Below are positions 6,618 to 17,106 of a DNA stretch of 64,000 nt, in pieces; the stretch's first letter is position 1, and each line of letters begins with the position of its first letter. The notes under the pieces were generated by a model. That model was given only the letters and a program-made list of their open reading frames with translations, was not told the DNA's origin and made no database searches. A program made the position numbers and the translations under genes. This DNA is from JACCZX01 sp963786295 (GTDB lineage: Bacteria > Pseudomonadota > Gammaproteobacteria > Burkholderiales > Burkholderiaceae_F), in NCBI GenBank assembly GCA_963786295.1, contig CAWAYV010000003.1, positions 124,001-188,000 of the forward strand, given 5' to 3'.

Positions 6618-8078
6618 TCAGGCGGTGCCGCCGATCGTAAGTCCCTCGATGCGCAACGTCGGTTGCCCGACGCCGACGGGCACGCTCTGTCCATCCTTGC
6701 CGCATGTGCCAATGCCCGGATCCAGGCGCATGTCGTTGCCGATCATCGTCACCTGCGTCAATGCATCGGGTCCGTTGCCGATCAGTGTTGCGCCCTTGAT
6801 CGGGTACGTGACTTTGCCGTTTTCGATCATGTAGGCCTCGGCCATGCTGAACACGAACTTGCCGTTGGTGATGTCGACCTGGCCGCCACCGAAGTTGGTG
6901 GCGTAAATCCCCCTGCTGACTGAGCGCACGATTTCGTCGGGATCTTTATCGCCGGCGAGCATGTAGGTGTTGGTCATACGCGGCATCGGCAGATGCGCGA
7001 ACGATTCACGCCGTCCGTTGCCGGTCGGCGCGACGCTCATCAAACGTGCGTTCAGCGAGTCCTGAATGTAGCCGCGCAGGATTCCGTCTTCGATCATTAC
7101 CGTGCGCTGTGTCGGATTGCCTTCATCGTCGACGCTCAACGAGCCGCGGCGATTCGCGATTGTGCCGTCGTCGATGACCGTCACACCCCTGGACGCGACG
7201 CGCTGTCCGATTCGGCCGGCAAACGCGCTCGACCCTTTGCGATTGAAGTCGCCTTCGAGCCCGTGCCCAACTGCTTCGTGCAACAGAATGCCGGGCCAGC
7301 CGGGCCCAAGAACGACCGGCATGATTCCGGCCGGTGCGGGGGACGCGACCAAATTGACGAGCGCCTGATCGACCGCCTGATTCGCGTATTCCGCCAGCCG
7401 CTCGTCGGTGAAATAGGCAAGGTCGTGCCGGCCACCGCCGCCGAAGTGCCCTTGCTCGCGTTTGCCGTCCTGTTCGACGATCACGTTGACCGACACGCGC
7501 ACCAGCGGCCGCACGTCGGCCGCTAACACACCATCGCTGCGCGCCACCAGGATCACGTCGTAATCGGCGCCGACGGTCGCCATCACCTGCTTGACTCTCG
7601 GATCTCTCGCGCGCGCCAGCCGCTCCACTTTCTCGAGCATCCGCACCTTGGCGGCCGCATCGAGTGATGCGACCGGATCGTCGTCGTCATAGCGGGACGA
7701 CTGCGAGCGCACCGCGACCGCCGGTGCGACTTTCACTTTGCCCGAGCCATGGCGCGCGATCGAGCGCGCGGAAATCGCCGCTTCGGTCAACGAATCGAGC
7801 GAGATATCGTCCGAATATGCAAATGCGGTCTTATCGCCGACGATCGCGCGTACGCCGACGCCCTGTTCGATATCGAAGCTACCGCTCTTGACGATGCCTT
7901 CTTCAAGCGAAAACGACTCGCTGCGCGAATACTGAAAATACAGATCGGCGTAATCGGTGCGGTGCTGGAAAATCGTCGCCAGCACGCGATGCAGCTGAGA
8001 CTCGTCCAATCCGAACGGGTCGAGCAGCAGCCGCTTGGCGGTGGCAAGGCGGGCGAGGGCGGGATCGGAGATTTTCAT
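6618..8078 (-). CDS. tldD: Metalloprotease TldD
   Basis: At 486 residues the protein has the usual TldD length. The zinc-binding motif appears as HEAVGHGLEGD in the segment GWPGILLHEAVGHGL, followed by NRKGSSAFAGRIGQRV. The C-terminus has GMIGNDMRLDPGIGTCGKDGQSVPVGVGQP-like features (GTCGKDGQ, VGVGQPT). TldD works with TldE/PmbA as a protease of unstructured peptides, for example microcin and CcdA processing. pmbA is not in this window. The Nit gene lies 37 bases upstream in the same direction, consistent with the betaproteobacterial yhdP-nit-tldD operon. Confidence 0.95.
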   Translation of the reverse strand: MKISDPALARLATAKRLLLDPFGLDESQLHRVLATIFQHRTDYADLYFQYSRSESFSLEEGIVKSGSFDIEQGVGVRAIVGDKTAFAYSDDISLDSLTEAAISARSIARHGSGKVKVAPAVAVRSQSSRYDDDDPVASLDAAAKVRMLEKVERLARARDPRVKQVMATVGADYDVILVARSDGVLAADVRPLVRVSVNVIVEQDGKREQGHFGGGGRHDLAYFTDERLAEYANQAVDQALVNLVASPAPAGIMPVVLGPGWPGILLHEAVGHGLEGDFNRKGSSAFAGRIGQRVASRGVTVIDDGTIANRRGSLSVDDEGNPTQRTVMIEDGILRGYIQDSLNARLMSVAPTGNGRRESFAHLPMPRMTNTYMLAGDKDPDEIVRSVSRGIYATNFGGGQVDITNGKFVFSMAEAYMIENGKVTYPIKGATLIGNGPDALTQVTMIGNDMRLDPGIGTCGKDGQSVPVGVGQPTLRIEGLTIGGTA

Positions 8079-8115
8079 TGCGCGTTGCAGCGAGGAATCA
8101 CGAATTGTACGGGCG

Positions 8116-8940
8116 TCAGCTCAACACCCGGTGTTCCAGGGCGGGCAAAGAAGCACGTGAATCGGCGATCAATTGTGGGTCAATATCGCCGAACACAACC
8201 CCTTCGCCATCGGCGCGCTCTGCAATAACTACACCCCACGGGTCGATCAACACGGTGTGGCCATGGGTGGAGCGGCCGTTTTGATGTCTACCGCCTTGAG
8301 CGGGCGCCAGCACGTACGCCAGGTTTTCAATCGCGCGGGCGCGCAGCAACACTTCCCAATGCGCTCGACCGGTCGTTGCGGTAAAAGCGGAAGGAACGAG
8401 AATCAGATCGGGCCGCGGCATGGCCCGGTACAGTTCCGGGAAGCGCAAGTCGTAGCAGATCGATAACCCGACGCGCAGTCGAACTCCGTCTTCCGTCGCC
8501 AATTTGAAGCTCGCAACCTCTTTGCCCGGCGCAATCGTGCGCGACTCGTCGTAGTCTTCCTTGCCCTTATTAAAGCGGAACAAGTGGATCTTGTCGTAGC
8601 GCGCGACACGTTCACCCGCGGGACCGTACACCAGCAGAGTGTTTAGAACGCGATCATTTTCGGGTGCGACCAGCGGCAACGTACCTCCAACCAAACACAC
8701 ACGGTGCTGGCGAGCCTGATCGGCAAGAAAGTCCTGAATCGGACCGTGGCCATCGGCTTCGCGTAGCGCGACCTTGTCGGTGTCACGCTGGGCCATCAGG
8801 CAGAAATATTCGGGCAACGCGATCACTTGCGCCCCGCCGTCGGCGGCTTGTGCGATCAATGCCGCCGCGGCGCGCAGGTTCTCTTCGACATCGGTCGTCG
8901 AAACCATCTGCACTCCGGCGACGCGCACCGTGGATTTCAT
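8116..8940 (-). CDS. Carbon-nitrogen hydrolase (Nit1/deaminated-glutathione amidase type)
   Basis: This is a 274-residue nitrilase-superfamily enzyme. The Glu-Lys-Cys triad is visible as the glutamate in ALPEYF, the lysine in YDKIHLFRF and the cysteine in SICYDLRFPELYR. The KIHLF and CYDLRFPELYR segments are typical of the Nit1/NIT2-like branch, which hydrolyses deaminated glutathione or related omega-amides. The ATG overlaps the yhdP stop (ATGA), so it is translationally coupled to yhdP. The substrate is inferred from the family only. Confidence 0.87.
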   Translation of the reverse strand: MKSTVRVAGVQMVSTTDVEENLRAAAALIAQAADGGAQVIALPEYFCLMAQRDTDKVALREADGHGPIQDFLADQARQHRVCLVGGTLPLVAPENDRVLNTLLVYGPAGERVARYDKIHLFRFNKGKEDYDESRTIAPGKEVASFKLATEDGVRLRVGLSICYDLRFPELYRAMPRPDLILVPSAFTATTGRAHWEVLLRARAIENLAYVLAPAQGGRHQNGRSTHGHTVLIDPWGVVIAERADGEGVVFGDIDPQLIADSRASLPALEHRVLS

Positions 8941-11900
8941 TTAGTCGCCTCCGTATCTGTGCCGGCAACTCGGCCGCGGCGCGTAATCGTCGGATCGGCC
9001 CATGTGCCGGCGATGTCGTATTCAAGAGCAAACGCTTTCGACAGCGGATTGCGCAGCACGTACTGAGCAACAAACGCGCCGAGGCCGAGTATCGGGTTGG
9101 CAACGCCGAGTGCGAGCGCGGCGGTACTCGCATCGATCTCAGGTAGCACGACCAGATGCAACTGCTGCGTCTCGTTGCGCAGATCGATCGTGCCGGACAT
9201 CAGCGCCGCCGCGCTGGCACCGGCCATACGGAAATTGTTGGTCGAGATGACGCCCTGTGTAACGGTGGCGTCCGCGCGTATCGAGGTGTAAGCGAAGCCT
9301 TCCGAAAACTGACGCCCAAAGTCGAACAGCAGCGTGCGCGACAGCGATTGCAGTGACAGCAGACTCAGCAAGCGCGCGGCATTGCCGGTGCTGACTTTCA
9401 AGAACCGGCCGTCGTCGACGCTCAGCGCGAGCTTGCCCGACAGCGTTGCGTAGTCGATATCCAGCGGCGATCCGAGCCACTCAATGTCGCCTTCGAGAGC
9501 ACCGTGACCCGCGGCCATCGCGCCAGCAAACCCCAGGCGCTCGAGCGTTGCGCCGGCGTCGCGGGCGTCGAGCTTGAAGTTCATCTTCATGCGCCGTGCC
9601 TTGCCGCTCGCAGCCGGGGCCCATTCACCGCTCGCTGCGAGTTTCATGTCGGGATTCGTAATGTCAAAGCGCCGGACGCGCCATGCGGACGTGCCCATCG
9701 CGCCGACGTTCTGCGCCAGCAAGTCGAGGCGGCCGAGTTTCAAATCAGACAGCTCGAACTGTTCGGCGGCAATGTCGAGCGCAGGCAATTCTCTTGGCGG
9801 CGCATCCAGCGCTGCGACCACATCGCTCTTGCGCGCCGCCGGAATCGACAGGCGCGACAAGCGCGCCGTGATCTGCTCCGGTCTCCAAGCCACATAGCCC
9901 GCGACGCCGTCGGAGACGATATTGGCGTTAAAGCCGCCGTCGGGGGTGCGCGATGCTCCCAGCGTCACGTTGCGGAAGGTGCGGCCCATTAACACCAGTT
10001 CCTGCGTTCGAACCGCAAGGAGATCGATTGCCGGTCCGGATGCCGCAGCTGTCGATGTCTTCGACACCGGCTCTGCGACCGCCAAAGAAAGAAGACCACG
10101 CTTCGAGGTCCAGGCGCGGCACGGTGGCCAGCACCAGTACGCCGCTTTCCGGCAAATTCGCGGGCTCATTGAGCGCGATCACACCGCGCTTGATGCGGAA
10201 TTCGGCTTGTTCGCGCTGCCGTTCCAGGCGTACCGCCAGCACGCGCCCGGCGGCAACGCGCCATTCGTCGCTCTCGGCACCGGTCGCAATGCGCTCGACG
10301 CGCAGCGGCATCGATTCCTGCGCGGTCTTTCGAAGCGGTGCGATGCCGTCGATCGCAATGCCGACGAGATCGCTTTCGATTCTGAACTCCGGCGACGGTT
10401 TCAGCGTTAACGTCGCGGTGTAACGCGCTTGTCCCTGCGATCGATCGAGCAGCTGTTGTACGGGGCTTACGGTCACTGCGCGTCGCAGTGCGGGAACGGT
10501 TGCGATACCGGTGGCGGTGAACACTGATTCGCCGTCCGGGCGCGTGCTGACTTCGATCCGGCTCTGCCCGCCGAGAACGGACGCACTCAAGCTGGCGTTT
10601 CGCACGCCCGTCTCGGTGAAGTTGAGCGCGCCGTTGACACGCGAAAACGATGGCGCATCGGCCAACTGCACGTCGTTATTGGCAAACTGCAGTGCGCCCG
10701 TTACCTTGCTGTCGGACGCGTGCCCTAGCGGGATGCCGAGCCGTAGATCCAGCTTTGCGTTGCCGCTTGCTTCGGCGTTCGCCGTTATGCCTCCGATCCA
10801 GCGCGAAACGGGACTCGTGTTCACGTAGCGCACCATGTCGGCCAACGGGCCTTCTGCGACTCCGTGCACGTCGAGCTTTGCATTGGGTCCTAATTCCGGA
10901 ATGCGCGCGACTACATTCGAGAGCTTCGCGCTGTAAGCCGCGCCGCGCTTTGCGGTCACCGTCATCGAGGCCCGATCGAATAACAAATCGGCATCGATGT
11001 CTTTCAGCAGCGGCCAAGCTCTGGTTGCTTCGGCGGAACGTTCGCCTTGAACTACGACCGGATGCACATCGAGTGCTGCGTCGACCACGCGCGCCGCGAT
11101 ACGAAACTCGGCGTCTCGCTCTCCCTCGAACGGAAACCGCGACAGGTCTCCTTTGACGCGCATCGTGCCGTCCGTTACGCGTCCGGAAACCAACGCGTGT
11201 TGCAACCAGTTGAGCGTGCCGCTGCCGGCGGCGAGCGGTACGTATCGGTACGCGGCCGGCGCGTGTAGCCGCACGATGCGGCCCGTGAGATCGAGCCAGC
11301 CGGGCCCGCTTCGTTCGCCATGGGCCGCGCGGTAAATTCCCGACGCTTCCAACTCGATGTCAACGTTCGCAGCGGCGACCGACTCAACGCGCACCTCCAA
11401 CGCTGGATCGGACTTCCAGCGCACCGACGCACCGAGCTTCGCAAGCGTGACGCGCGGCTCGGCAAACACGCCGGGCAGGATCAGTGTCGCGTTCCTCGAT
11501 GCAAGCTGCATCGAGCCGGCGCCATCGGCCATATCGATGCTGCCGCTCAGGTTTTCGAAGCCGGGTAGTCCAATCGCGCGCTTGATGGTTTGACCTTCCT
11601 GCGGGGCAGCCGGCTGCGCAGCGCTGGCCAGCGCTTGAAATCTTGTTTTCAACGTCAACGTTTTTAGTTCAGGCGCAGCGCCCGGCCAGCTCGCGGTGAC
11701 ATCCGTCAGCGTGCCTGCAATCGCATGCTTGCTGACCGTCTCGCGCAGCTCGCGCGCAAACGGGACGTGCGTGAAAAACCATGCGAGCGTGGAAACATCG
11801 ACGCGGTTCGCTTGAATTTGCGTACGCGCCGGGGCTGCGCCCTTTGCGCGAGTGGTGCGCACTTTGAAGTCCAGCGGGGCTATGGCCTGTTTTGAAGTGG

Positions 11901-12963
11901 TGACCAGCGCCAACTGGGTGGCTTCAAACTCTTGTCCGCCCACGCCGTCATCGGTACCCCAAACGCGCTGCGCCACACGGCCCTGCAGCGAGGCAAGCGT
12001 CAGCGGCTGCAAGTTATCGGCAAGCGTTACATCGACGTTCGTCAATGCGATATCAGCGACGACACGCGTTATCCGAGCGTCATCGAAGGTCACCCAGCTG
12101 CGCACCGCGCCTTGTGCGCGCTCGACTTTCAACGGCACGTCGAATGTACGTGCGATAGCTGCGAGATCGGCGTAGTCAACCGCGCCAAACGCTTCGCCGG
12201 TCCAGCGCGCGTAATCCGCCGGTCGCGAAAACGGCGCATGACGAAAGCGAGCCCGCAGGTCAATCGGGCCGGCGATCGCAGAAGTCGGCTGCGCCTGCAA
12301 GCCGATCATGTGCGAACCGAACACGTTTTCGAGCTGCAGGTTGACGTGAGTGAGCTCGAACTCGGGCGTTGCAGACGGACTGCGACGGTCGCTGTAGCGG
12401 ACGCGCGCATCTCGAATGACTACTTCGTGTTGCGCGAGAATCCAGTCGGAAGCGCCGGAGTCTTCACCGTTTTTTTCATTCGGATCGAACACGAAGCCGC
12501 CGACAGAAAATCTATTGCCCGGCAGGCGAACGACGTCCAAATCGAGCGCCGCGATCCGCAAGTGCGAAAAGCGTGGCTCGAACGCCACTGCGCTGAGCCA
12601 GGAAACCGTGCCCTCGACCAGAGGCAGCGATATGCCAGGACGGCTATCCCCGCCCGCAACGCTGACACCGCTCAACGCGACGTGCGGGCTGAAGCCGCGC
12701 CACGACGCCTCGATACGGCCAATGGTCACGGGCGCCTTCAGTGCACGCGACGCAATCTGTTCGATACGCGGTCGAAGCTCATCGACGCGCGGCATCGCCA
12801 CGTAACGCACGGCGAGCAGCACGGCTCCTGCGATAAAGAACAACGCGACGAGTGTCCACGCCAATACCAGCCAGACGAGGTGTAATGCGCGGCCCGGACG
12901 TATGCCGAAACGCGGAGCGCCCGGACCATCGGCGCGTTCGAGGACGTCTAACTGCGTTGTCAT
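8937..12963 (-). CDS. yhdP: YhdP-family large AsmA-like envelope protein, interrupted by a frameshift
   Basis: About 1340 codons. The N-terminus has one membrane helix (residues about 27-52, LHLVWLVLAWTLVALFFIAG), then RYVAMPRVDELRPRIEQIASRALKAPVTIGRIEASW, the standard AsmA/YhdP opening. YhdP proteins are bridge-like lipid transporters between inner and outer membrane. The frame breaks near 10080-10098 in a TTCTTTCTTTGGC stretch. The upstream frame reads LDLEAWSSFFGG, and the continuation SLAVAEPVSKT...LMGRTFRNVTLGA is one base out, so one surplus base restores a full-length gene. The C-terminal half (ALALGVANPILGLGAFVAQYVLRNPLSKAFALEYDI) is intact. It is the first gene of the yhdP-nit-tldD operon and divergent from glnE. 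Confidence 0.9.
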
Positions 12964-13080
12964 GGCGCGCGCCGCGGGGCGTCGCTACGTAAAATGAACA
13001 ATCGATAAGAGGCGAAAGGGCCGAGGCCACGTTATCACAGCGGCCCGGTGGTACGACCGCGTCTAGCAGTGAAAGATTCC

Positions 13081-15975
13081 ATGCTTCTCGGCCCCGAATT
13101 CATAGGCCCGCAAGATTGGCGCGGAACGCCCGTGTCGTTGGCCGAACTGCCGGCGTTGTCTCACTACGTGCAACGATCATTGCAGGCCGAATCGCGATCG
13201 GGGACGGCCATCGCCGGTGGTGCGGGTGGATCGGGTTTTGAAGCGCTGGCGCGCCTGGCAGACACTGTCTGGACAGCAGCACGCTTGCACGAAGCGCTTC
13301 AAGCGGAACTGGCAGCCGCCACCGGCGATGCAACGCAACGTCTAGCCAGTGCGCTGCGTCGCTTGCGCAGACGTGTTCTGCTGACTCTGATTGCGCGCGA
13401 TGCAACCGGCCGCGCGGAGCTGGCAGAAGTCGTTGCAACGATGACCGCGCTCGCCGAACTGGCTGTGCAAGCGGCGGTTGGAGTGCAGGCGCAAGAGCTA
13501 GCGGCGACGCACGGAACGCCGATCGGCGCTAACGGAGTACCGCAGGACTTGCTCGTTGTCGGCATGGGCAAGCTGGGTGGCGCCGAATTGAATGTGTCGT
13601 CCGATATCGACCTGATCTTCGTGTACGACGAAGACGGTGAAACCGACGGCGCGAACCTCCGCCGCCGCATCACCAATCATGAATTTTTTGCGCAGCTCGG
13701 GCGGAGGGTGATTGCACTGCTAAACGACGTGACCGCCGATGGCTTTGTGTTCCGCGTCGATATGCGGCTGCGGCCCAACGGTTCCGCCGGCCCGCTCGCG
13801 GTGTCGAGCGCGATGCTGGAGGAGTATTTGATGTCGCAGGGCCGCGAATGGGAGCGCTTTGCCTGGCTCAAGGCACGCATCGTTTCGCTTCCCGTGTTCG
13901 CATCCGCGGCGCAATTCGAAGCGCAGTGTGCCGCGCTCGACGCCATCGCGCGGCCGTTCGTGTTTCGCAAATACTTTGATTTCGGTGCGATCGCTGCTTT
14001 GCGGGAGTTGCACAAGCTGATTCGTGCCGAGGCCGCGCGGCGCTCGGGAAAACGGCAGGGTCGCGGGCACGGCACCGACGACGTGAAGCTCGGGCGCGGC
14101 GGGATTCGCGAGCTCGAATTCATAGCGCAGACGTTTCAGATCGTGCGCGGCGGCCGCGAGCCGTACTTGCGATCGAAGTCGACACTGGACACGTTAACGG
14201 CGCTGTCGGAGCTCGGCGTGTTGTCATCCGCGACGTGCAAGCGTCTGGCGGCAAGCTACATTTTCCTGCGCAACTTCGAACATGCGCTGCAGTACGTCGA
14301 CGATGCGCAGACGCATCAGGTGCCGGCGGACGGTGCGGCACGTGAGCGCGTGGCACGGCTTCTGGGAGCCGCAAGCGCAGCGGCGATGATCACCGAGTAT
14401 CGCGCTGTGCAGGCGCTCGTAGCAGACGTGTTCGACGGTGTGTTTGCCGAACCGGCCACCGGCGAAGACGAGATCTCGCTGGCCGCGAATGTTCAGGGTA
14501 CGGCCGACGACGGCGCATTGATCGAAGATCTGCGAGTGCGCGGATTTGCAGAGCCGGAGGCGACCGCGCACCGATTACGCGCGGTGCTCGATTCACGCCG
14601 TATGCAGGCGATGACCGGTGCCGCTCGAACGGGTGTCGAGCGTTTGCTACGGCGCGCGTTGCAGGCGGCGATCGAACGCTCGCGCGAAACAGGCTCCGCA
14701 CACGACATCGGCCCCGACCAGCACTTCGCGAGGTTTGCGCAGCTGGCCGACGTGATCGCGGGACGCAGCACCTACATCGCACTGCTGAATCAGTTTCCGC
14801 AAGCGTTCGATAAGGTGATGCGAATGCTGGCGGCGAGTCGCTGGGCCACCGACTATCTGGTGCGGCATCCGATGCTGCTCGACGAGCTACTCGACCAACG
14901 TCTGCTCGAGCACGAGCCCGACTGGCCGTCGTGGTCGATCGCGGTGCGGCAGCAGTTAACCGAAGCCAATGGCGATCACGAGCGGCAGATGAATTTGCTG
15001 CGTGATGCGCATCACGCACAAGTGTTCCGGCTGCTGGTGGCTGACCTCGACGGCCGGCTGACAGTCGAGCGGCTCGCCGACCACTTGTCGGCGTTGGCCG
15101 ATGCGACGCTCACCCTGGCGATTGAATACGCGTGGCGCTCAATGGCCAGACGGCACCGCGATGTGCCGCGTTTCGCGGTGATCGGTTACGGCAAGCTCGG
15201 CGGCAAAGAGCTCGGTTATGAATCCGACCTCGATCTGATTTTCTTGTATGACGATGAAGACCCTGCGGCGGCCGAGGTGTATTTGTTGTTCGCGCGCCGA
15301 TTGATGACGTGGCTGTCGGCGCACACATCGTCCGGCAAGCTGTTCGAGATCGATCTGCGGTTGCGGCCCGATGGCAACACCGGCTTGTTGGTCTCGCCGT
15401 TCGACGCATTCGCGCGCTACCAGCGCAACGAGGATGGACTTGGGGCATGGCCATGGGAGCATCAAGCGCTCACGCGGGCACGCTATTCGGCGGGCGACCT
15501 GGAGATCGGCGAACGCTTCGAGGCCGAACGGACCCTGATTCTGATGCAGCGGCGCGATAAGCAAAAACTCTGCACCGATGTGCTTCAAATGCGCGCGCGC
15601 ATGCTCGACGGTCACCCGAATCCGACCGGATTGTTCGACGTAAAGCACGACCGCGGCGGCATGGTCGACGTCGAATTTATCGTGCAATTTCTGGTGCTTG
15701 CGCACGCGCACGAGCACGCCGACTTGGTACGCAATGTCGGCAATATCGCGTTGCTGCATATGGCCGGACAGTTGCAATTGATCGACACGTCACTGGCGCG
15801 CGAGGTGGCAGATGCGTATCGCACCTTCCGCAGCATTCAGCACCGGCTGCGGCTCAACGGCGCCGAACGGGCACGTGTAGCGCGTCAGGAAGTCGAGCGC
15901 GAAGCCGCGGCGGTCACTCGACTTTGGAACTCGGTTTTCACACCGCTGCCGGAGGCAGCAGTCTCAGCACCGTAA
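13081..15975 (+). CDS. glnE: Bifunctional glutamine synthetase adenylyltransferase/adenylyl-removing enzyme
   Basis: About 965 residues, the usual GlnE length, with the two nucleotidyltransferase domains in order. The first has LLVVGMGKLGGAELNVSSDIDLIFVY and the second FAVIGYGKLGGKELGYESDLDLIFLYD; both show the G-[GS]-X9-D-X-D pattern. GlnE adds or removes AMP on glutamine synthetase in response to PII, setting nitrogen assimilation. The start is ambiguous: ATG 13081 is chosen, but GTG 13069 and GTG 13048 are in frame. The last 38 bases overlap the convergent azlD gene. Confidence 0.95.
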   Translation: MLLGPEFIGPQDWRGTPVSLAELPALSHYVQRSLQAESRSGTAIAGGAGGSGFEALARLADTVWTAARLHEALQAELAAATGDATQRLASALRRLRRRVLLTLIARDATGRAELAEVVATMTALAELAVQAAVGVQAQELAATHGTPIGANGVPQDLLVVGMGKLGGAELNVSSDIDLIFVYDEDGETDGANLRRRITNHEFFAQLGRRVIALLNDVTADGFVFRVDMRLRPNGSAGPLAVSSAMLEEYLMSQGREWERFAWLKARIVSLPVFASAAQFEAQCAALDAIARPFVFRKYFDFGAIAALRELHKLIRAEAARRSGKRQGRGHGTDDVKLGRGGIRELEFIAQTFQIVRGGREPYLRSKSTLDTLTALSELGVLSSATCKRLAASYIFLRNFEHALQYVDDAQTHQVPADGAARERVARLLGAASAAAMITEYRAVQALVADVFDGVFAEPATGEDEISLAANVQGTADDGALIEDLRVRGFAEPEATAHRLRAVLDSRRMQAMTGAARTGVERLLRRALQAAIERSRETGSAHDIGPDQHFARFAQLADVIAGRSTYIALLNQFPQAFDKVMRMLAASRWATDYLVRHPMLLDELLDQRLLEHEPDWPSWSIAVRQQLTEANGDHERQMNLLRDAHHAQVFRLLVADLDGRLTVERLADHLSALADATLTLAIEYAWRSMARRHRDVPRFAVIGYGKLGGKELGYESDLDLIFLYDDEDPAAAEVYLLFARRLMTWLSAHTSSGKLFEIDLRLRPDGNTGLLVSPFDAFARYQRNEDGLGAWPWEHQALTRARYSAGDLEIGERFEAERTLILMQRRDKQKLCTDVLQMRARMLDGHPNPTGLFDVKHDRGGMVDVEFIVQFLVLAHAHEHADLVRNVGNIALLHMAGQLQLIDTSLAREVADAYRTFRSIQHRLRLNGAERARVARQEVEREAAAVTRLWNSVFTPLPEAAVSAP

Positions 15976-16273
15976 AGATCAGCATGCCGATCGCCATCGC
16001 AGCGATCATGCTGCGCGTGGTCAGCGTGATCACGGCCGCGGCGAGTCCTGCGACCAGCTTCGGATTGGCAATCGACAGATTGAATGCGCCCTGCGTCAGG
16101 AACAGCTCGGGCGTGACGAGCGCAATCAAGGCGCACACGGGTGCATAGCGCAGCCCGTGCTGCACTCTTTCAGGCAGCGGAAAATAATCGCCGAGCATCA
16201 GGAAACTCGAGCGCATCAGGATCGTGATCAATGTCAGCCCAGTGATCACCAGCCAGATTTCAAGATTGCTCAA
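15938..16273 (-). CDS. azlD: AzlD-family branched-chain amino acid export subunit
   Basis: This 111-residue protein has about four hydrophobic segments: EIWLVITGLTLITILMRSS, LRYAPVCALIALVTPELFL, LVAGLAAAVITLTTRSMI and AIGMLIFTVLRLL. It starts at a TTG that overlaps the azlC TGA (TTGA), a coupled arrangement that AzlC/AzlD pairs often show. AzlCD exports branched-chain amino acids or analogues. The adjacent, divergently transcribed ilvE (branched-chain aminotransferase) supports that role. The 3' end overlaps the convergent glnE gene by 38 bases. Confidence 0.85.
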   Translation of the reverse strand: MSNLEIWLVITGLTLITILMRSSFLMLGDYFPLPERVQHGLRYAPVCALIALVTPELFLTQGAFNLSIANPKLVAGLAAAVITLTTRSMIAAMAIGMLIFTVLRLLPPAAV

Positions 16274-17028
16274 CTCGTCCCTCCTGTGTTGGCATGGCGC
16301 TCGAGCATGATCTCCGCGCTCATTGCGGCAGCGATGCCCGCGACCACCGCCACCAACAGTCCGAGCTTCAGCGGCAGTCCCGCGGCCACCACGGCGATCA
16401 CGCCCGCAGTGACTGCGCCGATCAACGCGGGCTTGCCCGAAATCATCGGCAGCGTCATTGCGATCAGCGCGAGGATCGCTGTGAACTCGAGGCCCCATTG
16501 AGCCGGCACTTCGGCCGCGAGCACGATGCCGACGATCGACATCGTCTGCCACACCATCCAGCTGCCCGCACTCATGCCGAGAAAGAACCAGACTTGCTCG
16601 GTCGTTCCGCGTTCGTCGCGCGGTGCGTCGGCAAACCGCGACAGGAATATCGCGAAGCTCATGTCGACCATGAAATAGCTGAGCAACCATCGGCGCGCGA
16701 TTGAAAAGCGGCGAAAAAACGGGTGCAGCCCGGCCGAAAAAATCACGAACCGGAGGTTGACGACCACCGCCGTCAACATCACGACCCAGAGTGGAGCGTC
16801 GGCCGCGATCAGCGGGAGCGACGCGAGCTGCACGGTTCCCGAGAACACCAGCAACGTCATACCGATCGCCTGCGCGGTGCTGAGTCCGACCTTGACCATC
16901 GCAACTCCGGTCACCAGCCCCCAGATGCCGGTGCCGATCAACAGCGGCGCCACAGCGCGTATGCCGCGCGTAAATCCTTCGCGTCGTACTCGCGCGAGCT
17001 CCAAACGCGAGCCGAACAAAGCTTTCAT
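16270..17028 (-). CDS. azlC: AzlC-family branched-chain amino acid exporter
   Basis: This 252-residue membrane protein begins with FTRGIRAVAPLLIGTGIWGLVTG and continues with LLVFSGTVQLASLPLIA and VVNLRFVIFSAGLHPFF. These are conserved AzlC segments; the RF..YS/FS motif after helix 3 is typical. It forms the large subunit of the AzlCD exporter. It starts 78 bases from the divergently transcribed ilvE, so the two promoters face away from a short shared region. Confidence 0.9.
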   Translation of the reverse strand: MKALFGSRLELARVRREGFTRGIRAVAPLLIGTGIWGLVTGVAMVKVGLSTAQAIGMTLLVFSGTVQLASLPLIAADAPLWVVMLTAVVVNLRFVIFSAGLHPFFRRFSIARRWLLSYFMVDMSFAIFLSRFADAPRDERGTTEQVWFFLGMSAGSWMVWQTMSIVGIVLAAEVPAQWGLEFTAILALIAMTLPMISGKPALIGAVTAGVIAVVAAGLPLKLGLLVAVVAGIAAAMSAEIMLERHANTGGTS

Positions 17029-17106
17029 TGGCGCCGATTATAGAAAGCGACTGTTCGTTAGAATGATCAGCTTGAAAAGAACAAGTGCGAGATTCGGGAG
17101 AAAGCA

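Noticed and set aside
8937..12963. Programmed +1 frameshifting in yhdP
   Set aside because: There is a slippery-looking TTCTTTCTTTGG stretch, but the same kind of single-base break occurs in many unrelated genes of this window, so sequence error is the simpler reading.
14390..15777. Minus-strand open frames inside glnE
   Set aside because: Shadows of the glnE frame; Arg/Ser-rich, with no conserved features.
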